Shown in pieces: positions 47,346-55,394 of a stretch of DNA of 59,411 bases (its first letter is position 1; each line of letters begins with the position of its first letter). Origin of the DNA: Pseudomonas sp. PA15(2017) (GTDB lineage: Bacteria; Pseudomonadota; Gammaproteobacteria; Pseudomonadales; Pseudomonadaceae); the NCBI RefSeq assembly GCF_001945395.1, contig NZ_MSXV01000003.1:1-59411 (forward strand), in the 5' to 3' direction. The notes beneath the pieces are model-generated. The model was not told where the DNA came from and searched no databases. It saw only the letters and a program-made list of their open reading frames with translations. The translations under genes and the position numbers were made by a program.

Positions 47346-49889
47346 TCAGCTCTCCAGCACAGGTGACAGGGGCAGCGGCGAGGGCCGCCATGACAGCAGC
47401 GCTTCACGAACCTGGGCGGCGCTCTCCAGCGTCAGCGCCTGGCGCGCAATGGCCTCGCAATCGCTGAGTTGCACGTCGCGAATCGCTGCCTTGATGGTTG
47501 GAATCAGCGGCACGCTGGCCGACAGCTCATCCACCCCCAGGCCCAGCAACAGCGGCACGGCCAGTGGTTCGGAGGCCATGGCGCCGCAGACGCCGACCCA
47601 CTTGCCATGGGCGTGGGCAGCTTTAACCGTGGTGGCGATCAGGCGCAGAACCGAGGGGTGAAAGCTGTCGGCCTGGCTGGCCAGGCGTGGGTGGTCGCGA
47701 TCCATCGCCAGGGTGTACTGGGTCAAGTCGTTGGTGCCGATCGAGAAGAAGTCGACTTCCGGCGCGAACACATCGGCCATCAACGCCGCGGACGGCACCT
47801 CGATCATGATGCCGAGCTTCGGCAGCGTGGTGAGGCCGAGGCTCGCCGCCTCCTCGTCGAGGATCTGCCGGGCTAGGCGCAGTTCGGACAACTGGCTGAC
47901 CATCGGCAACATGATGTGCAAACGCGCCAGGCCGCTGCTCGCCAGGATGGCGCGGAACTGCTCGTGCAGCAGTTGCGGGCGCTCCAGGCACAGACGTACC
48001 CCGCGCATGCCCAGGAACGGATTGGCCTCGGCCTCCATCGGCACATAGGCCAGCGGCTTGTCACCGCCAACGTCGAGGGTACGCACCACCAGGTTACGCT
48101 CCGGCCCCAGGGCGCGGGCGATGGCGCTATAGGTGGCCGCCTGTTCGTCCTGACTGGGCGCACTGCTGCGCTCCAGGTAGAGAAACTCGGAACGCAGCAG
48201 CCCGACGCCCTCACCGCCCAGCTCCAGCGACTGCTCGGCTTCCGCCAGCGAGGCAATATTGGCCGTCACCTCGAAGCGATGGCCATCGCGGGTGGTGGCG
48301 GCCAGCGAGGCCTGCTCGAGGTCGCGCTGCTGGCGCAGAGTTCGTTGCTCGCGCTGGGCCTGCAACTGCTCGATGGAAACGGGATCGGGGTCGAGGTGCA
48401 GCTCGCCCTTGTCGGCATCGAGCAGCACCCGTGTGCCGTCGGCCAGGGCAAGCACCTCGGCCGGCAGGCCGCACACCGCCGGCAGCCCCAACGCCCGGGC
48501 CAGAATCGCGACGTGACTGGTGGCCCCGCCGCCCACCGTGGCAAAGCCCACCACCTTGCTGGTATCCAGTGCCGCGGTCTGAGACGGGGTCAGTTGCTCG
48601 GCCACCAGAATGGCCTGGTCGGGCAGCACCCAGGCGCTGTCGTGCACATCCAGAATCAGCTTGAGCACCCGCTGCCCGACATCGGCGAGGTCCAGGGCAC
48701 GTTCGGCCAGGAACCGGTTGCCGCTGGCCTTGAACAGCTCGGCGGTCGCTTCGGTGACCGAGTTCCAGGCGAAGGCGGCGCTTTTGCCCTGGTTGATCAG
48801 CAGCCGGGCCTGCTCCAGCAAGCTCGGGTCCTCCAGCAGCTCCTGGTGGGCCTTGAAGATCTCCTCCTGGGCCTCGCTCGCCGCCCCGTCGCGCAGCTTC
48901 TGCAAGGCAGCCAGGGCCTCTGCCAGCGCGCGATCCAGCACCTGCAGCTCGGCGCGCGGGTCGCTGGCGGCCTCGACAATGTCCAGTTTGCGCTCAACCA
49001 CCTGAACCACCTGGCCAAGGGCCGAGCCAGCCGAAGCACAGACGCCCTGCAGCGACATCGCCGAGGGCTTCGCTACCGGCACCGCTTCGATGGCCGGCGC
49101 GCTGACCGAGACCGGTGCCACGGATTCCCCGCAGCCATCGGCCAGCAACTCGGCAAGGGTCTCGATGGCCGCGGCGGCATCCTCACCGGTGGCGCTGATG
49201 GTCAGCATGTCGCCAAGGGCCGGCTGCATGGCCATGATCGCCACCAGGGATTTGCCGTTGGCACTGTCCTGCTGCCGGTGCAGGCGGATATCGGCCTTGA
49301 AACCCTTGGCGGCCTGGGCGAACACCGCTGCTGGCCGAGCGTGCAGCCCATTGGCGTTGGGCAGGCGGATCGGCTGCGAGACCAGCGCCTCACCTTCATT
49401 CACCGGCGCATCGTCCGCCAGCCCGACGTGGCCAAGCTCCAGCAACGGCTGGCCACCGACCACCCTGGCGGTGTCGCCGGTCAGCATGCTGAACGGCTCG
49501 GCGCTGACCACCAGCATCAGCGTCATCAGGCTGCGCGCATGCACGGCGATATGGTCGGCATCGAACTCGATCAACGCCTGGCCAGGCTCCACGCGCTGGC
49601 CTTTTTCCACCAGAGCCGTGAACCCCTTGCCGGCCAGGTTCACGGTGTCCAGGCCGATATGCAGCAGGATCTGCGCGCCGCCCTCATGGGTGAGGGTGAT
49701 GGCGTGGCCACTGGCTTGCAGGTCGCTGACCTCCCCCGCCAGGGGCGCACACAGGGTCTGCGAGGTCGGGTCGATACACAGGCCATCGCCGATCACGCGA
49801 TTGGCGAACACCGGGTCAGGCACATGATCAAGAGGCACCAGCACCCCGGAGAGCGGTGCCAGCAGTTGCAAGGGTTGAGGTACGGTCAT
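47346..49889 (-). CDS. ptsP: PTS EIIA-HPr-EI fusion protein
   Basis: An 847-residue multiphosphoryl-transfer protein. The N-terminal EIIA-Glc-type domain (1-150) has phospho-His77 in ILLHIGLDTVNL. HPr (about 172-255) has phospho-His183 in NANGLHARPA, and EI (about 278-847) has His459 in GGGATSHVAILARALGLP with PEP-binding LLRSEFLYLER and FFSIGTNDLTQY. It passes phosphate from PEP through EI, HPr and EIIA to the TreB EIIB. I chose the ATG at 49889, which has an AGGTGA before it; the ATG 33 bp upstream lacks an SD. It makes the locus self-sufficient. Confidence 0.92.
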   Translation of the reverse strand: MTVPQPLQLLAPLSGVLVPLDHVPDPVFANRVIGDGLCIDPTSQTLCAPLAGEVSDLQASGHAITLTHEGGAQILLHIGLDTVNLAGKGFTALVEKGQRVEPGQALIEFDADHIAVHARSLMTLMLVVSAEPFSMLTGDTARVVGGQPLLELGHVGLADDAPVNEGEALVSQPIRLPNANGLHARPAAVFAQAAKGFKADIRLHRQQDSANGKSLVAIMAMQPALGDMLTISATGEDAAAAIETLAELLADGCGESVAPVSVSAPAIEAVPVAKPSAMSLQGVCASAGSALGQVVQVVERKLDIVEAASDPRAELQVLDRALAEALAALQKLRDGAASEAQEEIFKAHQELLEDPSLLEQARLLINQGKSAAFAWNSVTEATAELFKASGNRFLAERALDLADVGQRVLKLILDVHDSAWVLPDQAILVAEQLTPSQTAALDTSKVVGFATVGGGATSHVAILARALGLPAVCGLPAEVLALADGTRVLLDADKGELHLDPDPVSIEQLQAQREQRTLRQQRDLEQASLAATTRDGHRFEVTANIASLAEAEQSLELGGEGVGLLRSEFLYLERSSAPSQDEQAATYSAIARALGPERNLVVRTLDVGGDKPLAYVPMEAEANPFLGMRGVRLCLERPQLLHEQFRAILASSGLARLHIMLPMVSQLSELRLARQILDEEAASLGLTTLPKLGIMIEVPSAALMADVFAPEVDFFSIGTNDLTQYTLAMDRDHPRLASQADSFHPSVLRLIATTVKAAHAHGKWVGVCGAMASEPLAVPLLLGLGVDELSASVPLIPTIKAAIRDVQLSDCEAIARQALTLESAAQVREALLSWRPSPLPLSPVLES

Positions 49890-49947
49890 GGCTTCACCTG
49901 CGGTTTTGTTCTTGGAATGCATGGCGTAACTGGGTTGCTCGGGATCG

Positions 49948-49981
49948 GGCGCCGCGCGGCGACTCGGGCAGGCGCGGCGCC
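49948..49981 (-). repeat. GC-rich stem-loop between treC and the EI fusion gene
   Basis: GGCGCCGCG (49948-49956) pairs perfectly with CGCGGCGCC (49973-49981). No T-run follows. It may set the ratio of messages. Confidence 0.6.
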
Positions 49982-49988
49982 ACCCGCA

Positions 49989-51644
49989 TCAGGTATCGGT
50001 GAGGTGCAACACGAAGGACTCGTAAGGCCTGAGGTACAGCTGGCGCCCCCGCGGTTCGCAGTGCGGGTAGTTGCTGATCACCACCCGCTGGCGACTGGCG
50101 GTATCGATCACCCGCTCAGGCAGCTCGACTTCGCAGGCGGTGCCATAGAAGTTGTTCACCACCAACAGCCGTTCATGGGCGCTTTCACTTTCGCGCAGGT
50201 AGATCCATACCTGCTCATGCTCCGCCAGCAGCTGGCGATAAACGCCCTGCTGGATCAACGGCTCCTGACGGCGCAAGCCAACCAGCTGACGGTAGTAGTG
50301 CAGCACCGAGGTGGGGTCGTCGAACTGCTTGGCGACGTTTATCTGCCTGGCATTGCCGGGCACGCCTATCCAGGGTTCGGCGGTGCTGAACCCGGCGTTC
50401 GCCTCGCCATTCCACTGCATCGGCGTGCGCCCGTTGTCGCGGGACTTCTGCATGATGGTGGCCATGATCGCTGCCGGGCTTTCGCCAGCGTTGCGTTTGA
50501 GGCGGTAGATATTCAGGCTCTCGACATCGCGGTACTGCTCGATGCTGTCGAAGCCCGGGTTGGTCATGCCCAGCTCCTCGCCCTGATAGATGAAGGGCGT
50601 GCCCTGCAGAAAATGCAGCGCGGTGGCGAGCATCTTGGCTGAAACCACGCGGTATTCGCCGTCATCCCCGAAACGCGACACCACCCGCGGCTGATCATGA
50701 TTACACCAGAACAGGGCGTTCCAGCCGCCGCCGGCCTGCATGCCGGTCTGCCAATCGGAGAGGATGCGCTTGAGCGCCAGGAAGTTGAAATCGGCCTGCA
50801 CCCACTTCTGCTGGTTGGGGTAGTCCACCTTCAGGTGGTGGAAGTTGAAGGTCATCGACAACTCTTTCGAGTCGGGGCGTGAATAGCGGATGCAGTGTTC
50901 AAGAGAAGTGGAAGACATCTCGCCGACGTTGATCAGATCATGGCCCTCGAACACCTCGCGGTGCATTTCCTGCAGGTACTCATGCACGTTGGGGCCGTCG
51001 GTATAGAAGCGCCGCCCGTCGCTGGCGTCCTCGGGAAAGTCGGCCGGCTTGGAGATCAGGTTGATCACATCGAGGCGGAAGCCACCCACGCCCTTGTCGC
51101 GCCAGAAGCGCATCATCTTGAAGACTTCCTGGCGCACCTTGGGGTTGTCCCAGTTGAGGTCGGCCTGGGTGTGGTCGAACAGATGCAGGTAGTACTGCCC
51201 GGTCTGCGCCTCGTACTCCCAGGCCGAGCCGCCGAATTTCGACTCCCAGTTGTTCGGCTGGTCGCGCCAGATGTAGAAGTCGCGGTACGGGCTGTCGAGG
51301 CTGCTGCGCGCCTGCTGAAACCAGACGTGCTCGATGGAGGTATGGTTGACCACGATATCGAGCATCAGCTTGATGCCGCGCTTGCCCGCCTCGGCGATCA
51401 GCAGCTCGCAGTCGGCCATGGTGCCGTAGCTGGGGTCGATGGCGTAGTAGTCGCTGATGTCGTAACCGTTGTCACGTTGCGGCGAGCGCAGAAACGGCGT
51501 GAGCCACAGGTAGTCGACACCCAGCCACTGCAGGTAATCGAGCTTGGCCACCACACCGAGCAGGTCGCCCGTGGGGTTGCCGGCTTGGCTGTAAAAGCTC
51601 TTCGGGTAGATCTGGTAAATCACCGAATGCTGCCAGTCTTGCAT
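49989..51644 (-). CDS. treC: Alpha,alpha-phosphotrehalase
   Basis: A 551-residue GH13 enzyme that splits trehalose 6-phosphate into glucose and glucose 6-phosphate. The (beta/alpha)8 motifs are complete: DIVVNHTS, the nucleophile Asp192 in GGFRLDVINL, the acid/base Glu242 in NVGEMSS, and Asp317 in NHDQPR. MQDWQHSVIYQIYPKSF is the normal N-terminus, and length agrees with TreC of other bacteria. It lies 71 bp after treB, with a hairpin between. It acts in the cytoplasm on the product of the EIIBC transporter. Confidence 0.94.
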   Translation of the reverse strand: MQDWQHSVIYQIYPKSFYSQAGNPTGDLLGVVAKLDYLQWLGVDYLWLTPFLRSPQRDNGYDISDYYAIDPSYGTMADCELLIAEAGKRGIKLMLDIVVNHTSIEHVWFQQARSSLDSPYRDFYIWRDQPNNWESKFGGSAWEYEAQTGQYYLHLFDHTQADLNWDNPKVRQEVFKMMRFWRDKGVGGFRLDVINLISKPADFPEDASDGRRFYTDGPNVHEYLQEMHREVFEGHDLINVGEMSSTSLEHCIRYSRPDSKELSMTFNFHHLKVDYPNQQKWVQADFNFLALKRILSDWQTGMQAGGGWNALFWCNHDQPRVVSRFGDDGEYRVVSAKMLATALHFLQGTPFIYQGEELGMTNPGFDSIEQYRDVESLNIYRLKRNAGESPAAIMATIMQKSRDNGRTPMQWNGEANAGFSTAEPWIGVPGNARQINVAKQFDDPTSVLHYYRQLVGLRRQEPLIQQGVYRQLLAEHEQVWIYLRESESAHERLLVVNNFYGTACEVELPERVIDTASRQRVVISNYPHCEPRGRQLYLRPYESFVLHLTDT

Positions 51645-51674
51645 GGCGCTATTCCTTCATCTGTTTTAGAACAA

Positions 51675-51703
51675 CGAGCGGCACGCCATGGCGCTGCCGC
51701 TCG
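51675..51703 (-). repeat. Stem-loop between treB and treC
   Basis: CGAGCGGCA pairs with TGCCGCTCG (9 bp). On the minus strand it is followed by TTGTTCT, so it may act as a weak attenuator within the operon. Confidence 0.6.
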
Positions 51704-51715
51704 CCAAGCGATGGT

Positions 51716-53158
51716 TCAGGCCACCCGGTAGCCCGGGCGGACGATCTTCACGCTGAGGGCGCAGGTGAGCAGGAACGGCACCGCGATGGCGATGACCATG
51801 CCCACGATGAACACCGGGATGTACTGCGGCATGATGGAAATGAAACCCGGCAGGCCGCCGACGCCGATGGCCGAGGACTGCACCTTGTTCAGCGACAGGA
51901 AGATGCAGCCCATGGCCGAGCCGATCAGGGCGGCGTAGAACGGGAATTTGTAGCGCAGGTTGATACCGAACATCGCCGGCTCGGTAATGCCGAAGTACGC
52001 GGAAATCGCCGAGGTGGACGCCATGCTCTTGTCCCGCACGTTGCGGGTCATGTAGAACACCCCGAGCGCGGCGCTGCCCTGGGCCAGGTTGGACATCACG
52101 ATCATCGGCCAGATGAAGGTGCCGCCATGGGTGGAGATCAGTTGCAGGTCCACGCCCAGGAACATGTGGTGCATGCCGGTGATCACCAGCGGCGCGAACA
52201 GCACGCCGAAGATCGCCCCGCCGACCAGCGGCGCGAAATCGAACAGCATCACCACGCCCTCGGTGATGAGGATGCCCAGGTGGCGGGTGATCGGGCCGAT
52301 CAGGGCCAGCGCCAGCACGCCGGTAATGACGATGGTGGTGATCGGCACCACCAGCAACTGGATGGCATTGGGCACCCGGGCGCGCAGCCATTTCTCGATC
52401 ACGCTCATCACATAGGCGGCCAGCAGGATCGGCAGGATCTGCCCCTGGTAACCGACCTTCTCGATTTTGAACCAGCCGAAGATATCGAAGTACGGCATGC
52501 CCTGATCGCCCAGGCCGGCGACCACTTTGCCGTAGTTCCAGGCATTGAGCAGGTCGGGGTGCACCAACATCAGGCCGAGCACGATGCCGAGGATTTCACT
52601 GCCCCCGAAGCGCTTCGCCGCCGACCAGCCGACCAGCGCCGGCAGGAACACGAACGAGGTGTTGGCCATCAGGTTGATCAGGCTCCACACGCCATCCAGC
52701 GCCGGGTAAGCCTCCAGCAGGGTGACCCCCTCGATGAACATGCCCTTGGCGCCGATCAGGTTGTTCACCCCCATCAACAGGCCGGCAATGATCAGCGCCG
52801 GTAGGATGGGCATGAACACGTCGGAGAGGATGCGCACCAGGCGCTGCATGCCGTTGATCTTGGCAGCGCTCTGCTGCTTGAGATCGGCGATGGTCATGGC
52901 CGCCAGGCCGGTCTGCTCGCGCAGCGCGGCATAGACCTTCTCCACATCGCCAGGGCCGATCACTACCTGGTAGAGGCCGCCGGTGAAGAACGAGCCCTTG
53001 ACCAGATCGATCTGGTTCAAGGTGCCCACGTCGACCTTTTTCGGGTCCTTGAGGGACAGGCGCAGGCGCGTCACGCAATGGGCGGCCTGCTCGACATTAT
53101 CGACGCCGCCGAGGCTCTGCAGCACGTCGCGGGCAATGGCTGAATAATCGTGACTCAT
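51716..53158 (-). CDS. treB: PTS trehalose transporter subunit EIIBC
   Basis: A 480-residue fusion. EIIB (1-85) carries the phosphorylatable Cys28 in VEQAAHCVTRLRL. EIIC (about 105-470) has about ten membrane segments with the conserved GITEPAMFGINLRYKFPF block. It imports trehalose and phosphorylates it to trehalose 6-phosphate, receiving phosphate from the EIIA domain of the fusion protein encoded downstream. It is the first gene of the operon, behind two TreR operator-like sites. In pseudomonads it is also called treP. Confidence 0.93.
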   Translation of the reverse strand: MSHDYSAIARDVLQSLGGVDNVEQAAHCVTRLRLSLKDPKKVDVGTLNQIDLVKGSFFTGGLYQVVIGPGDVEKVYAALREQTGLAAMTIADLKQQSAAKINGMQRLVRILSDVFMPILPALIIAGLLMGVNNLIGAKGMFIEGVTLLEAYPALDGVWSLINLMANTSFVFLPALVGWSAAKRFGGSEILGIVLGLMLVHPDLLNAWNYGKVVAGLGDQGMPYFDIFGWFKIEKVGYQGQILPILLAAYVMSVIEKWLRARVPNAIQLLVVPITTIVITGVLALALIGPITRHLGILITEGVVMLFDFAPLVGGAIFGVLFAPLVITGMHHMFLGVDLQLISTHGGTFIWPMIVMSNLAQGSAALGVFYMTRNVRDKSMASTSAISAYFGITEPAMFGINLRYKFPFYAALIGSAMGCIFLSLNKVQSSAIGVGGLPGFISIMPQYIPVFIVGMVIAIAVPFLLTCALSVKIVRPGYRVA

Positions 53159-53224
53159 GCGCTTGTTATCCTTCGAGGATTTTGTTTTTGGAGAGCGGCA
53201 TAGGTAGCAACCTGACCAGACCTT

Positions 53225-53240
53225 ACTCGTACATACGAGT
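53225..53240. promoter_or_regulatory. TreR operator-like palindrome 1
   Basis: ACTCGTACATACGAGT: arms of 7 bp are perfectly inverted around CA. It resembles the TreR-type core TGTATATACA. It lies 67 bp before the treB start. Confidence 0.7.
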
Positions 53241-53250
53241 TAAAGCAACA

Positions 53251-53266
53251 ACTCGTATAGACCAGT
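53251..53266. promoter_or_regulatory. TreR operator-like palindrome 2
   Basis: ACTCGTATAGACCAGT keeps the ACTCGTA left arm and has a degenerate right arm. Its centre is 26 bp from the first, about two and a half helix turns. Confidence 0.65.
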
Positions 53267-53395
53267 TTAGCCGGGTTTGCCAAAGCGCCAGTCAGCAGGG
53301 AAATTTCCAGCCACCGCCGCCCCTCAAACCATAGACAAAGCGCCACGCGCTCCCTAAGGTTCCTCGCTTGACGACAACCGGCATCGAGCCTGCAC

Positions 53396-54100
53396 ATGAG
53401 CAAATACAGCCAGATCTACAACGATCTGCTTGCCAGCATCACCAGCGAACGCCTGGAGCGCGGCGCCCGCCTGCCCTCGGAAACCGAGCTGATGGACCAC
53501 TACCAGACCAGCCGCGGCACCGTGCGCAAAGCCATCGAGCAGCTGCAGGAACGGGGCTTCGCGCAGAAGATCCACGGCAAGGGCACCTTCGTGCTGTCGC
53601 GTGCGCCAATCGAATTCCAGCTCGGCGGCATCGTCAGCTTTCAGGAGACCTACCCCCGGCTGGGCGGCAACGTGCGCACCGAGGTGGTCGAGCTTAGCCA
53701 GCTACCGCTGGAGGGCAGCCTCTGCGAGCACATTCAGGCTGCAGAAGGAGCGCTGATCACCCGCATCAAACGGGTCAGGCGCATCGATGGCCGGCGGGTG
53801 ATCCTGGATATCAACCACTTCGTCGCCGACCTGATCCCCGGCCTGGATCGCAGCATCGCCGAGCACTCGATTTACCACTACATCGAAAAGACCTTGCAGC
53901 TGCAGATCAGCTATTCGCAACGCACCATCGAAGCCGTTCCCCGCAGCGCGGACGACCTCAAGCACCTCGACCTGGACGACCAGAGCCACGTGATCGTCGT
54001 CAGCAACCAGACCTTTCTGCAGGACGGCCGACAGTTCGAGTACACCCAGTCACGGCATACGCTCGACAAGTTTTACTTTTCGGATGTGGCGCGGAGGTAG
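53396..54100 (+). CDS. treR: Trehalose operon repressor (GntR family)
   Basis: A 234-residue GntR/HutC-type regulator. A winged helix (RGARLPSETELMDHYQTSRGTVRKAIEQLQERGFAQKIHGKGTFVL, about 20-65) is followed by a UTRA ligand domain with YSQRTIEAVPRSADDLKHLDL near the end. TreR proteins sense trehalose 6-phosphate. It is divergent from treB and presumably represses it through the two palindromes between them. The start MSKYSQIYNDLL is the family's usual one. Confidence 0.92.
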   Translation: MSKYSQIYNDLLASITSERLERGARLPSETELMDHYQTSRGTVRKAIEQLQERGFAQKIHGKGTFVLSRAPIEFQLGGIVSFQETYPRLGGNVRTEVVELSQLPLEGSLCEHIQAAEGALITRIKRVRRIDGRRVILDINHFVADLIPGLDRSIAEHSIYHYIEKTLQLQISYSQRTIEAVPRSADDLKHLDLDDQSHVIVVSNQTFLQDGRQFEYTQSRHTLDKFYFSDVARR

Positions 54101-54356
54101 GGAGTGCAGTGATCCAGGGGAAATAACCAGCATGGGCAAATACACCGCCACCCTGCTCTCCCTGAGCGAGTCGACGCCCGTCTAAGAAGCTGTAACAGCT
54201 GAGCCAACCAGCAAGGTTGCCATCTGAAAACCTGCGGGCTAGAGTGCGCGGGTCGTGGTCAATCCCGCGACCGGGTGTGACAACCTGAAAAACCAAGACG
54301 CGGTGCGTCGTAATTGCCTAGCCGGTATCTGATGCCGTGCTACCGCATTTCTATGG

Positions 54357-54427
54357 CGGGCCGTACGGGGCAGGCTTCGGCCTGGCCGGTTCCCTTGGTT
54401 TCCGGTTTGTCACCCCCGTACGGTCCG
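54357..54427 (+). ncRNA. Structured RNA leader, C4 antisense RNA-like
   Basis: 54357-54370 pairs with 54414-54427 (14 bp, one G-T pair). It closes a multi-stem region with CAGGC-TTCG-GCCTG and CCGG/CCGG hairpins inside. This type of element stands upstream of phage and island genes and resembles the C4 antisense RNA of P1/P4 phages. The C4 identity is inference from layout; the stem itself is directly visible. Strand is set by the downstream genes. Confidence 0.4.
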
Positions 54428-54569
54428 TCACCATAACCGCGTGACAACGGCGGTGGCGGCTCCTTAACGAAACCAGGGAGCATAAGGAAAATGCGCCATC
54501 CAGCTTTTACGCCAGGGCACCACCCTGCTCGCCCCAACGGCCCACAGACCTCCACCCCGGAGGTGCCCC

Positions 54570-54845
54570 ATGGCTAACCCACTTGGCCGTGTACTCAACT
54601 TTCCCAGACGCCCAAGCCCGATCACGGGCGCCAACTTCCAGACCCGAAGCGCACTGGCCGATGCCGACTTGCGCGCCGTGCTGTTGAGCGAACTACTCGA
54701 AGACCTCCTGCGCAAGGAGCGAGAGCGGCCTGACTCTCTAAGAGTCCGAATGGCCTGCGTAGCGGCCCAGGAACTGCTCAACGAATTGACGGTGCTTTAC
54801 CGCCGAGCAAGCTGCGAAAACCGGGGAGGTAACAGCCATGACTAA
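54570..54845 (+). CDS. Small accessory protein of unknown function
   Basis: A 91-residue protein with a basic N-terminus (MANPLGRVLNFPRRPSPITG) and a helical remainder (ADADLRAVLLSELLEDLLRKERERP, then VAAQELLNELTVLYRRA). It has no membrane helix. CGGAGG precedes the ATG. Its last 8 nt overlap the next gene, so the two are translated together. Such pairs of tiny genes are common in phage satellites and integrative elements. I do not recognise the family. Confidence 0.6.
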   Translation: MANPLGRVLNFPRRPSPITGANFQTRSALADADLRAVLLSELLEDLLRKERERPDSLRVRMACVAAQELLNELTVLYRRASCENRGGNSHD

Positions 54846-55095
54846 AGGCGTTACCACCACCCTGCCCTCGAACGACGGCTATCCCGGCCTCACAATCGCC
54901 TGGTCAAAAGACTGCCGCCCGGCCTTTCATAAAGGCATACGCGCTGCAGAACGTTGGCTAAACGGCAAGCGCAGTCATTGGCTATGGGCCGCGCTGATCT
55001 TCGAGCGGGACGCACTGCCGGATGAGACGGACCGGAGGGCGTTCGAGGTGGCGTTTATCAGTAGGATTCAGCAGAGGTTAGAAGGCACTGGCTAA
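54838..55095 (+). CDS. Small accessory protein, overlaps the preceding gene
   Basis: An 85-residue protein (MTKGVTTTLPSNDGYPGLT start) with several tryptophans (KRSHWLWAALIFERD). It has no membrane or DNA-binding motif that I can name. GGGGAGG precedes the ATG, which overlaps the upstream gene by 8 nt. It lies 300 bp before hsdR and may be cargo of the same island. Confidence 0.6.
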   Translation: MTKGVTTTLPSNDGYPGLTIAWSKDCRPAFHKGIRAAERWLNGKRSHWLWAALIFERDALPDETDRRAFEVAFISRIQQRLEGTG

Positions 55096-55394
55096 GCCGG
55101 ATCAAAACCAATGAGGACCGAAGCATGAGGCGATTACCGCTGTGCTTCGGAGCTCAAAGCAGATGATACTGAAATCCCTCAGAAGATATAATTCGCGGAG
55201 CCATCGTCAGCCCCTCAAATCCCTGCAGCCTAATTCCGCGGCAGTCAAACCAATTTGTCACCTAGCCCGACGTGAAGCCTTAATGAGCAAGGCTATCTCT
55301 ACGCCGTATCCAACACAGCCCTTTCACGTAATGCGCAGGCGATCCACAATAGGCGTGTTTTACTGGGGCCACATAAGAGCGCAGAGCACCCGCA
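55096..55394. other. Gap before hsdR, no supported gene
   Basis: An 86-codon frame (55142-55402) runs through here but overlaps the hsdR start and has no SD or recognisable pattern, so I do not call it. The hsdR promoter probably lies here. The base composition is lower in GC than the core genes. Confidence 0.4.

Noticed and set aside
47916..50642. 908-codon plus-strand frame
   Set aside because: Antisense to the PTS fusion and treC genes, which are certain.
54132..54185. 17-codon frame after treR
   Set aside because: Too short and with no further support; it could be a remnant.
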